This document shows positions 1 through 8,872 of a DNA stretch of 64,000 bases, one piece after another. The stretch lies in contig CAZBZP010000009.1 in assembly GCA_964496435.1 (NCBI GenBank), positions 48,761-112,760 of the forward strand. Direction: 5' to 3'. Each line of letters starts with the position of its first letter. The stretch's first letter is position 1. A model generated the notes under the pieces. The model was not told where the DNA came from, did not search any database, and worked only from the letters and a program-made list of their open reading frames with translations. The stretch is from Berkiella sp964496435 (GTDB taxonomy: Bacteria > Pseudomonadota > Gammaproteobacteria > Berkiellales > Berkiellaceae). Position numbers and translations under genes: made by a program.

Positions 1-2
1 AC

Positions 3-2402
3 ACCTCAACAAATGAAGCCATTATTAACGCTGTTAACGAAATTTGTATGTTATTGCAAGAAAAAAATGAATATGCCCAACTGGCAGAAACAATTACCAA
101 TATTGTTTCACAAATATCACCTGCCTCCTCAGACACAAGTATGTTGGCGCTCTGGGATGGTGTATTGCCAAATGCACAGCATTTTGATTTCAATAAAACA
201 CTCTATGAAATAATTGATGATAATAAATTAATGATTGAAAATGAAAAATCTCTGCACTCATTTGTTGATGCGCTTGAGTCGGGATTCATTTATCATTTTT
301 CCAACATCAATCTATCTGAGTTGAAAAATTTAGCTTGGCGCCAAGACAAAGAGCGTATTAAAAACAGCTTGATGCCTAAAGCCTTAGATATTCGCTATTA
401 TTATCAGTACTTCAATTTGGTTGTTGACTATGTTCTTTTGGTTTTAAGCACACAGATAGAAAAAGAAGGCGTTGACATAACAGCTCGCGAAAGTTTGATT
501 GAAGTTAAAAAAATTCATGATTTTATCGAAAAAGCGACATTGCGAGCCATAGACAAAGGTGCTATCGCTACAGCAAAGGCTCTTAACACAGCTTTAAATA
601 CACCCGCTATTAAACGCCTGGGTTTAGCAAAATTAGAAAATGAAACGCAACGCAACACCAAAATTGACAATAGCACGAACCCTAGCAAACTCTCACGAAA
701 TGTCATTTACGAACAAGAAGGGATCCCCTATTTAGGTACACTTTTAGATCAGATTGTTAATGCTTCAAACAGAAAAACCGGTAGTGAGTTTGAAAAAAGA
801 GTATTAGTTGGCAGGATACTGCAGATAGTTGAAGAAAAGAAACATAGCATAAGGGATTCATCAACTTGCTATGACTTTATAGAACAAATGATTGTATTCA
901 TGAGTAACGCGGATTTAATACTCCCCCCTACTTTTAAGAAAGATATAATATTAGAATCTGACAAAGTTATGAGTCTTATAAATAATGCTTCCGAATTCAT
1001 AAAGCCAGACAATTATAAAACCTATGATATTAATGATTTTCATACATTACCTGGTGTTAAAAATCAATTGTTATATTGGCTAAACCGCATGGAAGATTTT
1101 CACCTCAAAACCAAGCAACCTGAAGCAAAATTAACAGAACTCATTCTCGCCATTCTTGAAACAGATGATGCACTTGAGCATTTTAGTGAATCCCTTGATA
1201 TTTTAAATATCATTAATGAAATATCAAACAAAAACAATCGCGTTTACAAAAATTATGACCACGATTTGCATTTAGTTCTATCTTCTTACCTTAAAAAGAT
1301 TTCAGCTCTTATTAAAGAAGAATTATCAGAACCCTCTGAATCCTTATCTACTTTTTTCAATATTTTTCACAAAAACGAAAAAATTAAGAAATTTATGGAA
1401 AAAGATTCAGCTGGCCACAATCCATTTTCAGCACAACATAATTTAAAAGAAGTAATTGATGCTATTTTAAAGCAGGAGAAAAAGTATAGTAAAGCAATAG
1501 AATTGGCAAATGAAACGCAAGGTCAACAAGCTTATTCGCAATTGCTGTTACGCGTCTTAGAGGGAGAAACGCAGAGCCCCCTTATTCAGTTGGGCAATCT
1601 TCAAGAAACATCCTACACTACGACCAAAACGTTGTTGCCAGAAAGTGAATTTCCTGTTCCACAAGCTGAACCTGAACATCCTGATTATATTGGGATTAAT
1701 CGTACAATGGATTTTAATCCTGATATAAAATATCGCTCTACACTTGATTTATTTGCAAGCACTGAGCTCAAAAAGGATTTTATGCAATCCTTTGCATGGG
1801 CATTAGACAATAGTGCTATGCGAAAATTGGAATTAATAAGATATAGCCCAGGAATCAATTTGGTGGCTATAGATCATGCCGTTGATCCTCATCTTCAACT
1901 TAATTTGATTAATTATGTTTTGCTTTCCCTGGACTGCATTGGAAAACTTGCTGGCCCAACAGGAGAATATTCATTACAAAATTTCAATCGCATTAAAGTC
2001 ATCACCGACTCCTTACAAGAAGTTGCTTTGATGTTGACCTATGTTGAGATTGATAATGAAATTTTAACAACAAAAATTGATCATATGATTTACAAGATGA
2101 TTCTCAGCAATAATGAGCTTCATGATATGTTGTCACAATCTTCTGCCCCTATAAAAGTGTTGCCAAATGAGGACTTAAACACATTTTGTCATATCAACGA
2201 ATACTTAGCACACAAATTGCTCGGGATCTCCTATCAAAAGAGCATTTTATCCCCCATGGATCCCTTCAATAGAGAATTAGATAGCTTAAATGCCAAGACG
2301 AAGGAAGACTTGCTTAGGCACAGTGGCATTGATGTTTCAGCTATTGCAAAGCTCTCAAGAAAAGACAAAACAAACATAAGTCCTGATGCCAACAAAGAAT
2401 AA
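3..2402 (+). CDS. Large helical protein of unknown function, 5' end outside the window
   Basis: I do not recognise a family. The frame stays open from base 3, fifteen codons upstream of the first internal ATG at 48. No ribosome binding site precedes that ATG, so the gene very probably starts left of the window and at least 799 residues are visible. The protein looks soluble and mostly helical, rich in Lys, Glu, Asn and Leu, with no signal peptide or membrane segment in the visible part. The C-terminus is polar and charged. A housekeeping role is not suggested, and the style resembles the large accessory proteins elsewhere in this window (F-box pair, 1762-residue protein). A secreted effector is possible but unproven. 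Confidence 0.75.
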   Translation, partial: TSTNEAIINAVNEICMLLQEKNEYAQLAETITNIVSQISPASSDTSMLALWDGVLPNAQHFDFNKTLYEIIDDNKLMIENEKSLHSFVDALESGFIYHFSNINLSELKNLAWRQDKERIKNSLMPKALDIRYYYQYFNLVVDYVLLVLSTQIEKEGVDITARESLIEVKKIHDFIEKATLRAIDKGAIATAKALNTALNTPAIKRLGLAKLENETQRNTKIDNSTNPSKLSRNVIYEQEGIPYLGTLLDQIVNASNRKTGSEFEKRVLVGRILQIVEEKKHSIRDSSTCYDFIEQMIVFMSNADLILPPTFKKDIILESDKVMSLINNASEFIKPDNYKTYDINDFHTLPGVKNQLLYWLNRMEDFHLKTKQPEAKLTELILAILETDDALEHFSESLDILNIINEISNKNNRVYKNYDHDLHLVLSSYLKKISALIKEELSEPSESLSTFFNIFHKNEKIKKFMEKDSAGHNPFSAQHNLKEVIDAILKQEKKYSKAIELANETQGQQAYSQLLLRVLEGETQSPLIQLGNLQETSYTTTKTLLPESEFPVPQAEPEHPDYIGINRTMDFNPDIKYRSTLDLFASTELKKDFMQSFAWALDNSAMRKLELIRYSPGINLVAIDHAVDPHLQLNLINYVLLSLDCIGKLAGPTGEYSLQNFNRIKVITDSLQEVALMLTYVEIDNEILTTKIDHMIYKMILSNNELHDMLSQSSAPIKVLPNEDLNTFCHINEYLAHKLLGISYQKSILSPMDPFNRELDSLNAKTKEDLLRHSGIDVSAIAKLSRKDKTNISPDANKE

Positions 2403-2488
2403 TACCCTTTCACCCCTAACCCCATTCTTATATACTCATGCTAATCGACTTTCGATTTTAGGTTTTCTACTAGGCAAGGGATATTAGC

Positions 2489-3025
2489 GTGTTAAGAAAT
2501 ACTACAGATAAATTCGGGTGTCTAACAAAGTTGTTGCATTGGTCCATTTTTATCTTATTCGTACTCCAGTATTACTTAGTGTACAGACGAGAATATTTTC
2601 CCAAGGAAGCGCCAGAAAAACTTCAATATATTTTATTACACAAATCAGTAGGCGTACTGCTTTTAGGCTTGGCTTTATTAATGCTTATTTGGCGTCATGT
2701 CGGGACACGCCCACGCATGCCAATTAGCATGACACCCGCGCATCAAGTCGCTGCAAAGCTTATGCATTTTCTACTTTATGTTGCCATGTTGCTACAACCC
2801 ATCAGCGGTATTTTAATGGGCCTTTATGGTGGCAGAAGCATTGGCGTGTTTGGACTTTTTAACATCCCTGCCTTTGCACAGAAAAATGAACAATTAGGCA
2901 ATTTTTTATATCACACGCATGTGTGGTGTTCTTATGCCATCATTGCTTTTGTTTCATTACATGTCATTGCAGCGCTCTATCATCACTTTGTAGCAAAGGA
3001 TGATGTTTTAAAGCGGATGATATAA
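2489..3025 (+). CDS. Cytochrome b561 family protein
   Basis: This is a 178-residue membrane dihaem cytochrome b of the CybB/YodB type, which carries electrons between the quinone pool and periplasmic or membrane acceptors. Four hydrophobic helices are visible, with the family's His pattern: LLHW near residue 16, LLHK near 51, AHQVAAKLMHFLLYV near 85-99, and paired histidines around HTHVW and SLHVIAALYHH near the end. Length fits the family (about 175-190). The start is GTG, with an AAGGG Shine-Dalgarno sequence about eight bases upstream. It stands alone and converges with the malic enzyme gene 12 bases away. Physiological partner unknown. Confidence 0.88.
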   Translation: MLRNTTDKFGCLTKLLHWSIFILFVLQYYLVYRREYFPKEAPEKLQYILLHKSVGVLLLGLALLMLIWRHVGTRPRMPISMTPAHQVAAKLMHFLLYVAMLLQPISGILMGLYGGRSIGVFGLFNIPAFAQKNEQLGNFLYHTHVWCSYAIIAFVSLHVIAALYHHFVAKDDVLKRMI

Positions 3026-3037
3026 TTCATATGCGAA

Positions 3038-4738
3038 TTAGATATTTGGATTGTGTTTAATGGGCCTGTAATAAGGCTTCCAAATATTATCTTGCGTGAA
3101 TGTTTCAAGATCTAAAGCAGGTTGCTCTAAAGCTACACCATCTGCAATAGCTTGTTTGGCAACAGCTAAAGCGACATGCGGTGCAATCTTGGCTATATCA
3201 CTTATCGCGGGTAACAAGGTCTGTGTCAGATCTTTGCGCACAGGGGAATGCTCGCTAATGGCATTTGCAGCGGCCCAGAGCATGTTATCAGTAACTTCTT
3301 TTGCCTTTGTGGCCAAACTGCCAATACCTATTCCTGGAAAGGAAAGTGCATTGTTGCATTGGGTGATATGGTAGGCTTTTCCTTGAAATTCAACGGGTGC
3401 ATAGGGACTGCCTGTTGCTATCAGCGCTGTACCCTTCGTCCATTTAATGAGATCTTCTGGATCGGCTTCACACTTTTCGTTTGGATTAGATAAAGGACAA
3501 ATGATGGGATGTTCGCACTGTGCACTCATTGCTTTAACAACGTCTTCATTAAAAGCATGCCGTACGGTGGAGCAACCAATTAATATCGTTGGTTTAGCTG
3601 CTTTGACCACAGTGAGAAGATCACTGGCCCCTTGCCATTCCTTTTCGGTGCTAGGTCTTGCGTAAGGCTTTTGGAAATCTGCTAAATTCATCCCTTCTCG
3701 CAATAAACCGTCCCTGTCGATTAACCAGAACTGACGTCTTGCATCAGCTTCACTCATCCCATCTCGACACATCGCATTAAAAAGCTGATCTGCAATCCCT
3801 ACCCCTGCTGTGCCCGCACCAAAAACGATGATGCGTTGTTCTTTCATCGGCTTGGCAGTCGCAGCAACTGCCGCGAGTAAGGCAGCCAAGGTGACCACGC
3901 CGGTGCCTTGCATATCGTCATTAAAGGTACAATGATAGTTGCGATATTTTTCTAAAATTTTACGGGCATTTTGAATGCCAAAATCTTCCCAATGTAACAT
4001 GGATTGTGGAAATTTTTGGTGCACTAGCTCGACAAATGAGTGAATAAAATCATCATATTCTTTGCCTCTTAAACGAGGATGTCGCCAGCCTAAATACAAA
4101 GGGTTATTCAGTAGTTCTTGGTTATCAGTACCCACATCCAACATAATAGGAATAGCGTGATAGGGATTCAGTCCACAAAGGCTGTAAACGACCAATTTAG
4201 CGACGGGAATATCCATTCCCCCTATTCCTTGATCCCCTATACCTAATATGCGTTCACCATCGGTGACAACCATTAATTTTATATCTGCATGTGTACGATT
4301 ATCTAAAATCTCACTTAATCTATCCCTGTCTGGATAAGCAATATAAAGACCTCTGGGTTGTCGAAATTCATGAGAAAATTCTTTGACGGCGGTACTTACA
4401 CCTGGCGTGTAAATTAGCGGCAAGGTTTCTGCTAAATTATCTGATAAAAATTTGTAGTAGAGTATTTCGTTTTTATCATGCAAATTATTCAAATAGATGT
4501 ATTTTTGTAAATTGCTGGTATAGCGTGAATATTGATTTTTAATTCTAAATAGTTGTTCTTCTAATGTCTCTTCACGGTAAGGTAATTTGCCGAGTAATTT
4601 AAGTTCAATACGTTCATCAGGCGAAAAAGCAGTGCCCTTATTGAGTAAGGGCATAACCATCAGTTGCTTGCCCGTAAGAGATGTTTCAATCCATTCTTTT
4701 TGGCTTTGCTTATCTTTGCGCGTGATGTATTTGAGCAT
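3038..4738 (-). CDS. maeA: NAD-dependent malic enzyme (malate dehydrogenase, decarboxylating)
   Basis: This enzyme oxidatively decarboxylates L-malate to pyruvate plus CO2, feeding C4 acids back to pyruvate. At 566 residues it matches the MaeA/SfcA type (E. coli 565) and not the longer MaeB fused to a phosphotransacetylase-like domain. Visible family motifs are YTPGV at 110-114, DQGIGGM at 169-175, NDDMQGTG at 273-280 and the Rossmann nucleotide loop GAGTAGVGIA at 307-316. The gene begins one base after the purL stop codon (TAA-G-ATG), so the two are almost certainly cotranscribed. That pairing has no obvious metabolic logic. Confidence 0.95.
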   Translation of the reverse strand: MLKYITRKDKQSQKEWIETSLTGKQLMVMPLLNKGTAFSPDERIELKLLGKLPYREETLEEQLFRIKNQYSRYTSNLQKYIYLNNLHDKNEILYYKFLSDNLAETLPLIYTPGVSTAVKEFSHEFRQPRGLYIAYPDRDRLSEILDNRTHADIKLMVVTDGERILGIGDQGIGGMDIPVAKLVVYSLCGLNPYHAIPIMLDVGTDNQELLNNPLYLGWRHPRLRGKEYDDFIHSFVELVHQKFPQSMLHWEDFGIQNARKILEKYRNYHCTFNDDMQGTGVVTLAALLAAVAATAKPMKEQRIIVFGAGTAGVGIADQLFNAMCRDGMSEADARRQFWLIDRDGLLREGMNLADFQKPYARPSTEKEWQGASDLLTVVKAAKPTILIGCSTVRHAFNEDVVKAMSAQCEHPIICPLSNPNEKCEADPEDLIKWTKGTALIATGSPYAPVEFQGKAYHITQCNNALSFPGIGIGSLATKAKEVTDNMLWAAANAISEHSPVRKDLTQTLLPAISDIAKIAPHVALAVAKQAIADGVALEQPALDLETFTQDNIWKPYYRPIKHNPNI

Positions 4739-4739
4739 C

Positions 4740-7700
4740 TTATCTCAACCAATTTCTTGCATTAATAAAGATTTTCATCCAAGGACTATCTCCACTGAAG
4801 GGGGACCAGGATAGTTGCCAGGCTTTTACTGAACGCTCTGGATGCGGCATCATAATTGTTGCTCGCCCATCTTGGGAGCTAAACCCTGTCATGCCTTGCG
4901 CTGAGCCATTAGGATTAAACGGATACACTTGCGTTGGCTTGGCATTATTATCAATATAGCGCATCACAAGCAGGCTATCATCAATTTTAGCTTTCTGACC
5001 AAATTCCACCCTGCCCTCACCATGCGAAACAATAATAGGCAATTGCCACTGGTGCATGTCTTTTAGCAATATTGAATTATTTTGTGTTATTTCAACCATG
5101 CTTAAACGTGCTTCAAATTGTTCGGAGGTATTGCGTACAAATTGAGGCCAATTATCAGCACCTGGAATTAAGGATTTTAAGGAGGATAACATTTGGCAGC
5201 CATTACAAACGCCTAGGGTGAAAGTATTCTCACGTTCGAAAAATTCACGGAATAAAGCACTGAGTCGCTCATTGAACAAGATTGTCTTTGCCCAGCCCTT
5301 ACCTGCACCCAGCACATCTCCATAAGAGAAACCACCACAAGCAGCAATACCGTTAAACTGATGCAAGGTCTGCCCATTGAGTAAATCACTCATCGTGACA
5401 TCAATAGCTTCAAAGCCAGCCATGGTAAATGCAGCAGCCATTTCAAGTTGGCCATTAACCCCTTGCTCGCGCAAAATGGCCACTTTGGGTTTATGCAAGA
5501 TTGCAGGCGCTACAAAATTGTTCCAGCTCGGTTGTTGTAAAACCTTTTCATTTACAAATAATTTAGGCTGTTTATCTTCCACGATAAGCTGATAGGCTTC
5601 ATCTGCACATTGAGGGTTATCCCTTAAGCGCTGCATCAAATAACTGGTTTTTGACCATAATGCTTGCAGGTTTGCTCGCGGCTGTGAAAAAAGTGTTTTG
5701 CCTTGATAGCAAACGTCGATAGTTTGCTGCTCATTCAGTAAAGCAATTTCATAAAGTGCTTTATCTAAACCAACATCAGTGAAAATGGCTTTCACTGTTT
5801 CTAGTGCTGATTGTTCAATTTGAATGACAACGCCACACTCTTCATTGAAAAGTGCATTTGCTAAGGCTTTTTCATCCTTCGCATAATTATCCAAGCTGAT
5901 AGATATACCCTGCTTGCTGGCAAATGCCATTTCGCTCAAGGTAACAAACAAACCACCATCACTTCTATCATGATAAGCAAAGATAAGTTGCCTATCCTTT
6001 AACTGCTTCAATGCACTTACGAATTGCTGCATAACTTGAGGATTATCAACATCGGGCGTATCTGTGCCTATTTGATTACTAACCTGCGCATAAATACTAC
6101 CCCCTAAACGCTGCGCCTTTTGGGCTAAATCAACCAATAATAGGACTGTTTGTGATTTGTTTTGTAGTAAAGGCGTCAGTGTTTTACGATGATCTTGAAT
6201 TGGTGCAAAAGCCGAAACAACCAAAGTCACAGGTGATGTAACGGCATGCTGTTTATTCTCTTCTTGCCACAGGGTGCGCATGGATAGCGAATCTTTGCCA
6301 ACGGGGATAGTAATATCCCACGTAGGGCACAATTCTTTACCTACCGCCTTTACAGCAGCAAATAAATCCGCATCATAATGTTCTGTGTTGCAAGCAGCCA
6401 TCCAATTACAAGACAACCGGATGTCAGAAAGACTCGCAATATCTGTCGCTAAGATATTCAGCACCGCTTCGCTCACGCTCATTCTGGCACTCGCTGCAGC
6501 TTGCGTAATCGCAATCGGAGAACGCTCGCCCATGCTCATCGCTTCACCGGTATAGTCTTGGTAATTAGTTGCTGTAACTGCGCAATCAGCAACAGGTACT
6601 TGATATGGGCCAACCATTTGATCGCGCGCTGTTAGGCCCCCTACTGTTCTATCACCAATCGTAATTAAAAATGATTTATCAGCAACAGTAGGACATTGCA
6701 GCACTCTGCTAATAGCTTCTTCTATCGATATCAAACTAGTGTTGATTTGATTTTCTTGCCTTTTGGATGATTCAACCTTTTTGAAGGTTTTGGGTGGATT
6801 GCCAAAAAGAACTGATAAAGGTAAATCAATAGGCTTATTCTCAAAAAGCGCATCATCCACTTCAAGCATTTGTTGTTCTTGGGCAACCCCAATAACCGCA
6901 AAGGGGCAACGCTCTCTTTGAGCAATCTGTGTGAATTTTTCTAAAGCATCTGGATGAATGGCCAACATATAGCGTTCTTGTGATTCATTACACCACAACG
7001 CCAGCGGAGACATACTGATTTCTGCATTTGGAATAGCTCTGAAATTAACTTTGGCGCCCATCTCGCAATCGTTAACAATTTCGGGCAAGGCATTTGCAAG
7101 ACCACCAGCGCCAACATCATGAATGGAAAGGATAGGGTTGTGTTCACCTAATGCCCAACATCTGTCTATGACTTCTTGGCATCGACGCTGCATTTCTGGG
7201 TTTTGTCTTTGTACGGAAGCAAAATCAAGCTCTTCTTTACTTGTGCCTGAAGCAACCGAGGAAGCGGCACCGCCCCCTAAACCAATTTTCATGGCTGGCC
7301 CACCTAACACAATGAGCAAAGAGCCATGTTGAAATTTGTTCTTATTCACATGAGGGCTCATGATGTTGCCCATGCCACCAGCAAGCATCACAGGTTTATG
7401 ATAGCCATAAGCTTGGTATGCACCATCTTGGGTTTGGCGCACTTGTTCAAAGCTTCTAAAATAACCACAGAGGTTTGGTCGGCCAAATTCATTATTAAAT
7501 GCTGCGCCGCCAATGGGGCCTTTTAACATGATGTCACGCGCACAGCTGATGCGTGAAGGATAATGTGCATTACCTTCCCATGCTTGTGCAAAACCTGGAA
7601 TATGTAAATTGGAAACACTAAAACCTGTTAGACCTGCTTTGGGTTTAGCGCCTCTGCCAGTTGCGCCTTCATCTCTGATTTCGCCACCTTGGCCGGTGCC

Positions 7701-8612
7701 AGCACCCGCAAAAGGTTCAATGGCAGTGGGATGATTATGCGTTTCCACTTTCATGAGCAAATGCGAAGGCGCTTGATGTTGACGATAAACACCCTCATCG
7801 TCGCAATAAAAACGTGCGCTACCATAGCCTTGCACAACAGCAGCATTATCATGATATGCAGATAATACGCCTTTAGCATTATGCACATAGGTATTTTTAA
7901 TCATGCCAAAAAGCGTGTCAGTTTGTGCTTGACCGTCGATTTCCCAGTTTGCTTTAAAAATCTTATGGCGACAATGCTCGGAGTTTGCTTGTGCAAACAT
8001 CATCAGTTCAACATCTGTCGGATTACGTTCCAACTTAAGATAGGCAGCATAAAGATAATCAATTTCGTCTTGTGATAATGCAAGTCCCAAATCAAGATTG
8101 GCTTGCATCAAGGCCTGGATGCCTTTCGTCAAAATTGAGATATGCGTTAAAGGTTCTGGCGCCTGATGTTGGAATAAAGCAGCAGCTTCTTGCCAATCTG
8201 TGATTACAGATTCGGTCATTTTATCGTGCAGCTCATTAAGCAGTTGCTTTTGTTGGGCTTTATCAAGCTGTTGCCAATCTAGATTTATTTCATAAACAAT
8301 AGCGCGTTCAACTTTTTGAACGGCTTTTAAACCTACATTGTGGCAAATATCGAGTGCTTTTGAGCCCCAAGGTGATTGGGTACCAAAACGCGGCAGCACC
8401 CCTATAGCATGCTTTGGTGCATTTACATCGACTGTTGCATTGAGTAATTCCTTGAGTTGGTTTTGCTGATCTTCGCTTAGCGCATCAGTCTCGATGAAAT
8501 ATTCATAGTGAGACTTTAATGTTTTGATGTGGGGTGCAATTTGTTGCAAGCGTGTCAAAATTTGGGAAAGTCTAAATTCGGAATGAGCCAATTCACCAAC
8601 TAATCTTAGCAT
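4740..8612 (-). CDS. purL: Phosphoribosylformylglycinamidine synthase
   Basis: This is the single-chain PurL of proteobacteria, catalysing the fourth step of purine synthesis (FGAR + Gln + ATP to FGAM). The 1290 residues agree with the family (E. coli 1295). The N-terminal and two synthetase-like halves carry METHNHPTAIEPFAGAGTG and related motifs. The C-terminal glutaminase has the nucleophile Cys1136 in GVCNGCQ and the His1257/Glu1259 pair in MMPHPE. It begins the purL-maeA transcription unit. The guaB-guaA genes for later purine steps are 6 kb away. Confidence 0.98.
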   Translation of the reverse strand: MLRLVGELAHSEFRLSQILTRLQQIAPHIKTLKSHYEYFIETDALSEDQQNQLKELLNATVDVNAPKHAIGVLPRFGTQSPWGSKALDICHNVGLKAVQKVERAIVYEINLDWQQLDKAQQKQLLNELHDKMTESVITDWQEAAALFQHQAPEPLTHISILTKGIQALMQANLDLGLALSQDEIDYLYAAYLKLERNPTDVELMMFAQANSEHCRHKIFKANWEIDGQAQTDTLFGMIKNTYVHNAKGVLSAYHDNAAVVQGYGSARFYCDDEGVYRQHQAPSHLLMKVETHNHPTAIEPFAGAGTGQGGEIRDEGATGRGAKPKAGLTGFSVSNLHIPGFAQAWEGNAHYPSRISCARDIMLKGPIGGAAFNNEFGRPNLCGYFRSFEQVRQTQDGAYQAYGYHKPVMLAGGMGNIMSPHVNKNKFQHGSLLIVLGGPAMKIGLGGGAASSVASGTSKEELDFASVQRQNPEMQRRCQEVIDRCWALGEHNPILSIHDVGAGGLANALPEIVNDCEMGAKVNFRAIPNAEISMSPLALWCNESQERYMLAIHPDALEKFTQIAQRERCPFAVIGVAQEQQMLEVDDALFENKPIDLPLSVLFGNPPKTFKKVESSKRQENQINTSLISIEEAISRVLQCPTVADKSFLITIGDRTVGGLTARDQMVGPYQVPVADCAVTATNYQDYTGEAMSMGERSPIAITQAAASARMSVSEAVLNILATDIASLSDIRLSCNWMAACNTEHYDADLFAAVKAVGKELCPTWDITIPVGKDSLSMRTLWQEENKQHAVTSPVTLVVSAFAPIQDHRKTLTPLLQNKSQTVLLLVDLAQKAQRLGGSIYAQVSNQIGTDTPDVDNPQVMQQFVSALKQLKDRQLIFAYHDRSDGGLFVTLSEMAFASKQGISISLDNYAKDEKALANALFNEECGVVIQIEQSALETVKAIFTDVGLDKALYEIALLNEQQTIDVCYQGKTLFSQPRANLQALWSKTSYLMQRLRDNPQCADEAYQLIVEDKQPKLFVNEKVLQQPSWNNFVAPAILHKPKVAILREQGVNGQLEMAAAFTMAGFEAIDVTMSDLLNGQTLHQFNGIAACGGFSYGDVLGAGKGWAKTILFNERLSALFREFFERENTFTLGVCNGCQMLSSLKSLIPGADNWPQFVRNTSEQFEARLSMVEITQNNSILLKDMHQWQLPIIVSHGEGRVEFGQKAKIDDSLLVMRYIDNNAKPTQVYPFNPNGSAQGMTGFSSQDGRATIMMPHPERSVKAWQLSWSPFSGDSPWMKIFINARNWLR

Positions 8613-8666
8613 GTCTAGGTCTTTACACTTTTTTATAGAGGATGGGAGTAGCGAGATCGTACTGGA

Positions 8667-8703
8667 TTTAGGCTGCCTTAGCCAGAGGCTATGGCAGCCT
8701 AAA
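8667..8703. repeat. Long near-perfect palindrome between purL and the F-box genes
   Basis: An 11-bp arm (TTTAGGCTGCC) and an inner 5-bp arm (TAGCC), separated by one T-T mismatch, close on a three-base loop and are fully mirrored on the other side. There is no T-tract on either side, and both neighbouring genes point away from it, so a terminator for them is unlikely. It may be a dispersed palindromic repeat or a protein-binding site. Confidence 0.7.
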
Positions 8704-8807
8704 CTTCGCCGCAGCCCAGCCTAGCCCTGCAACATCTAGCGAAAGCGGGCCTTGATCGACCATTCACTTTTAGTTTTAGCTGAATAACTTGTTTAATAGT
8801 TAATCTC

Positions 8808-8836
8808 TTGACGAGTTAGTTTTCAACCTGTATAAA
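8808..8836 (+). promoter_or_regulatory. Sigma-70 type promoter of the F-box gene pair
   Basis: TTGACG at 8808-8813 and TATAAA at 8831-8836 are separated by 17 bases, an almost ideal housekeeping promoter. It lies 36 bases before the ATG at 8873, which has an AGGA Shine-Dalgarno sequence. No operator-like repeat is visible between promoter and gene. Confidence 0.65.
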
Positions 8837-8872
8837 TGTAGTATTTTTTACGACACAAATACAGGAAATAGA

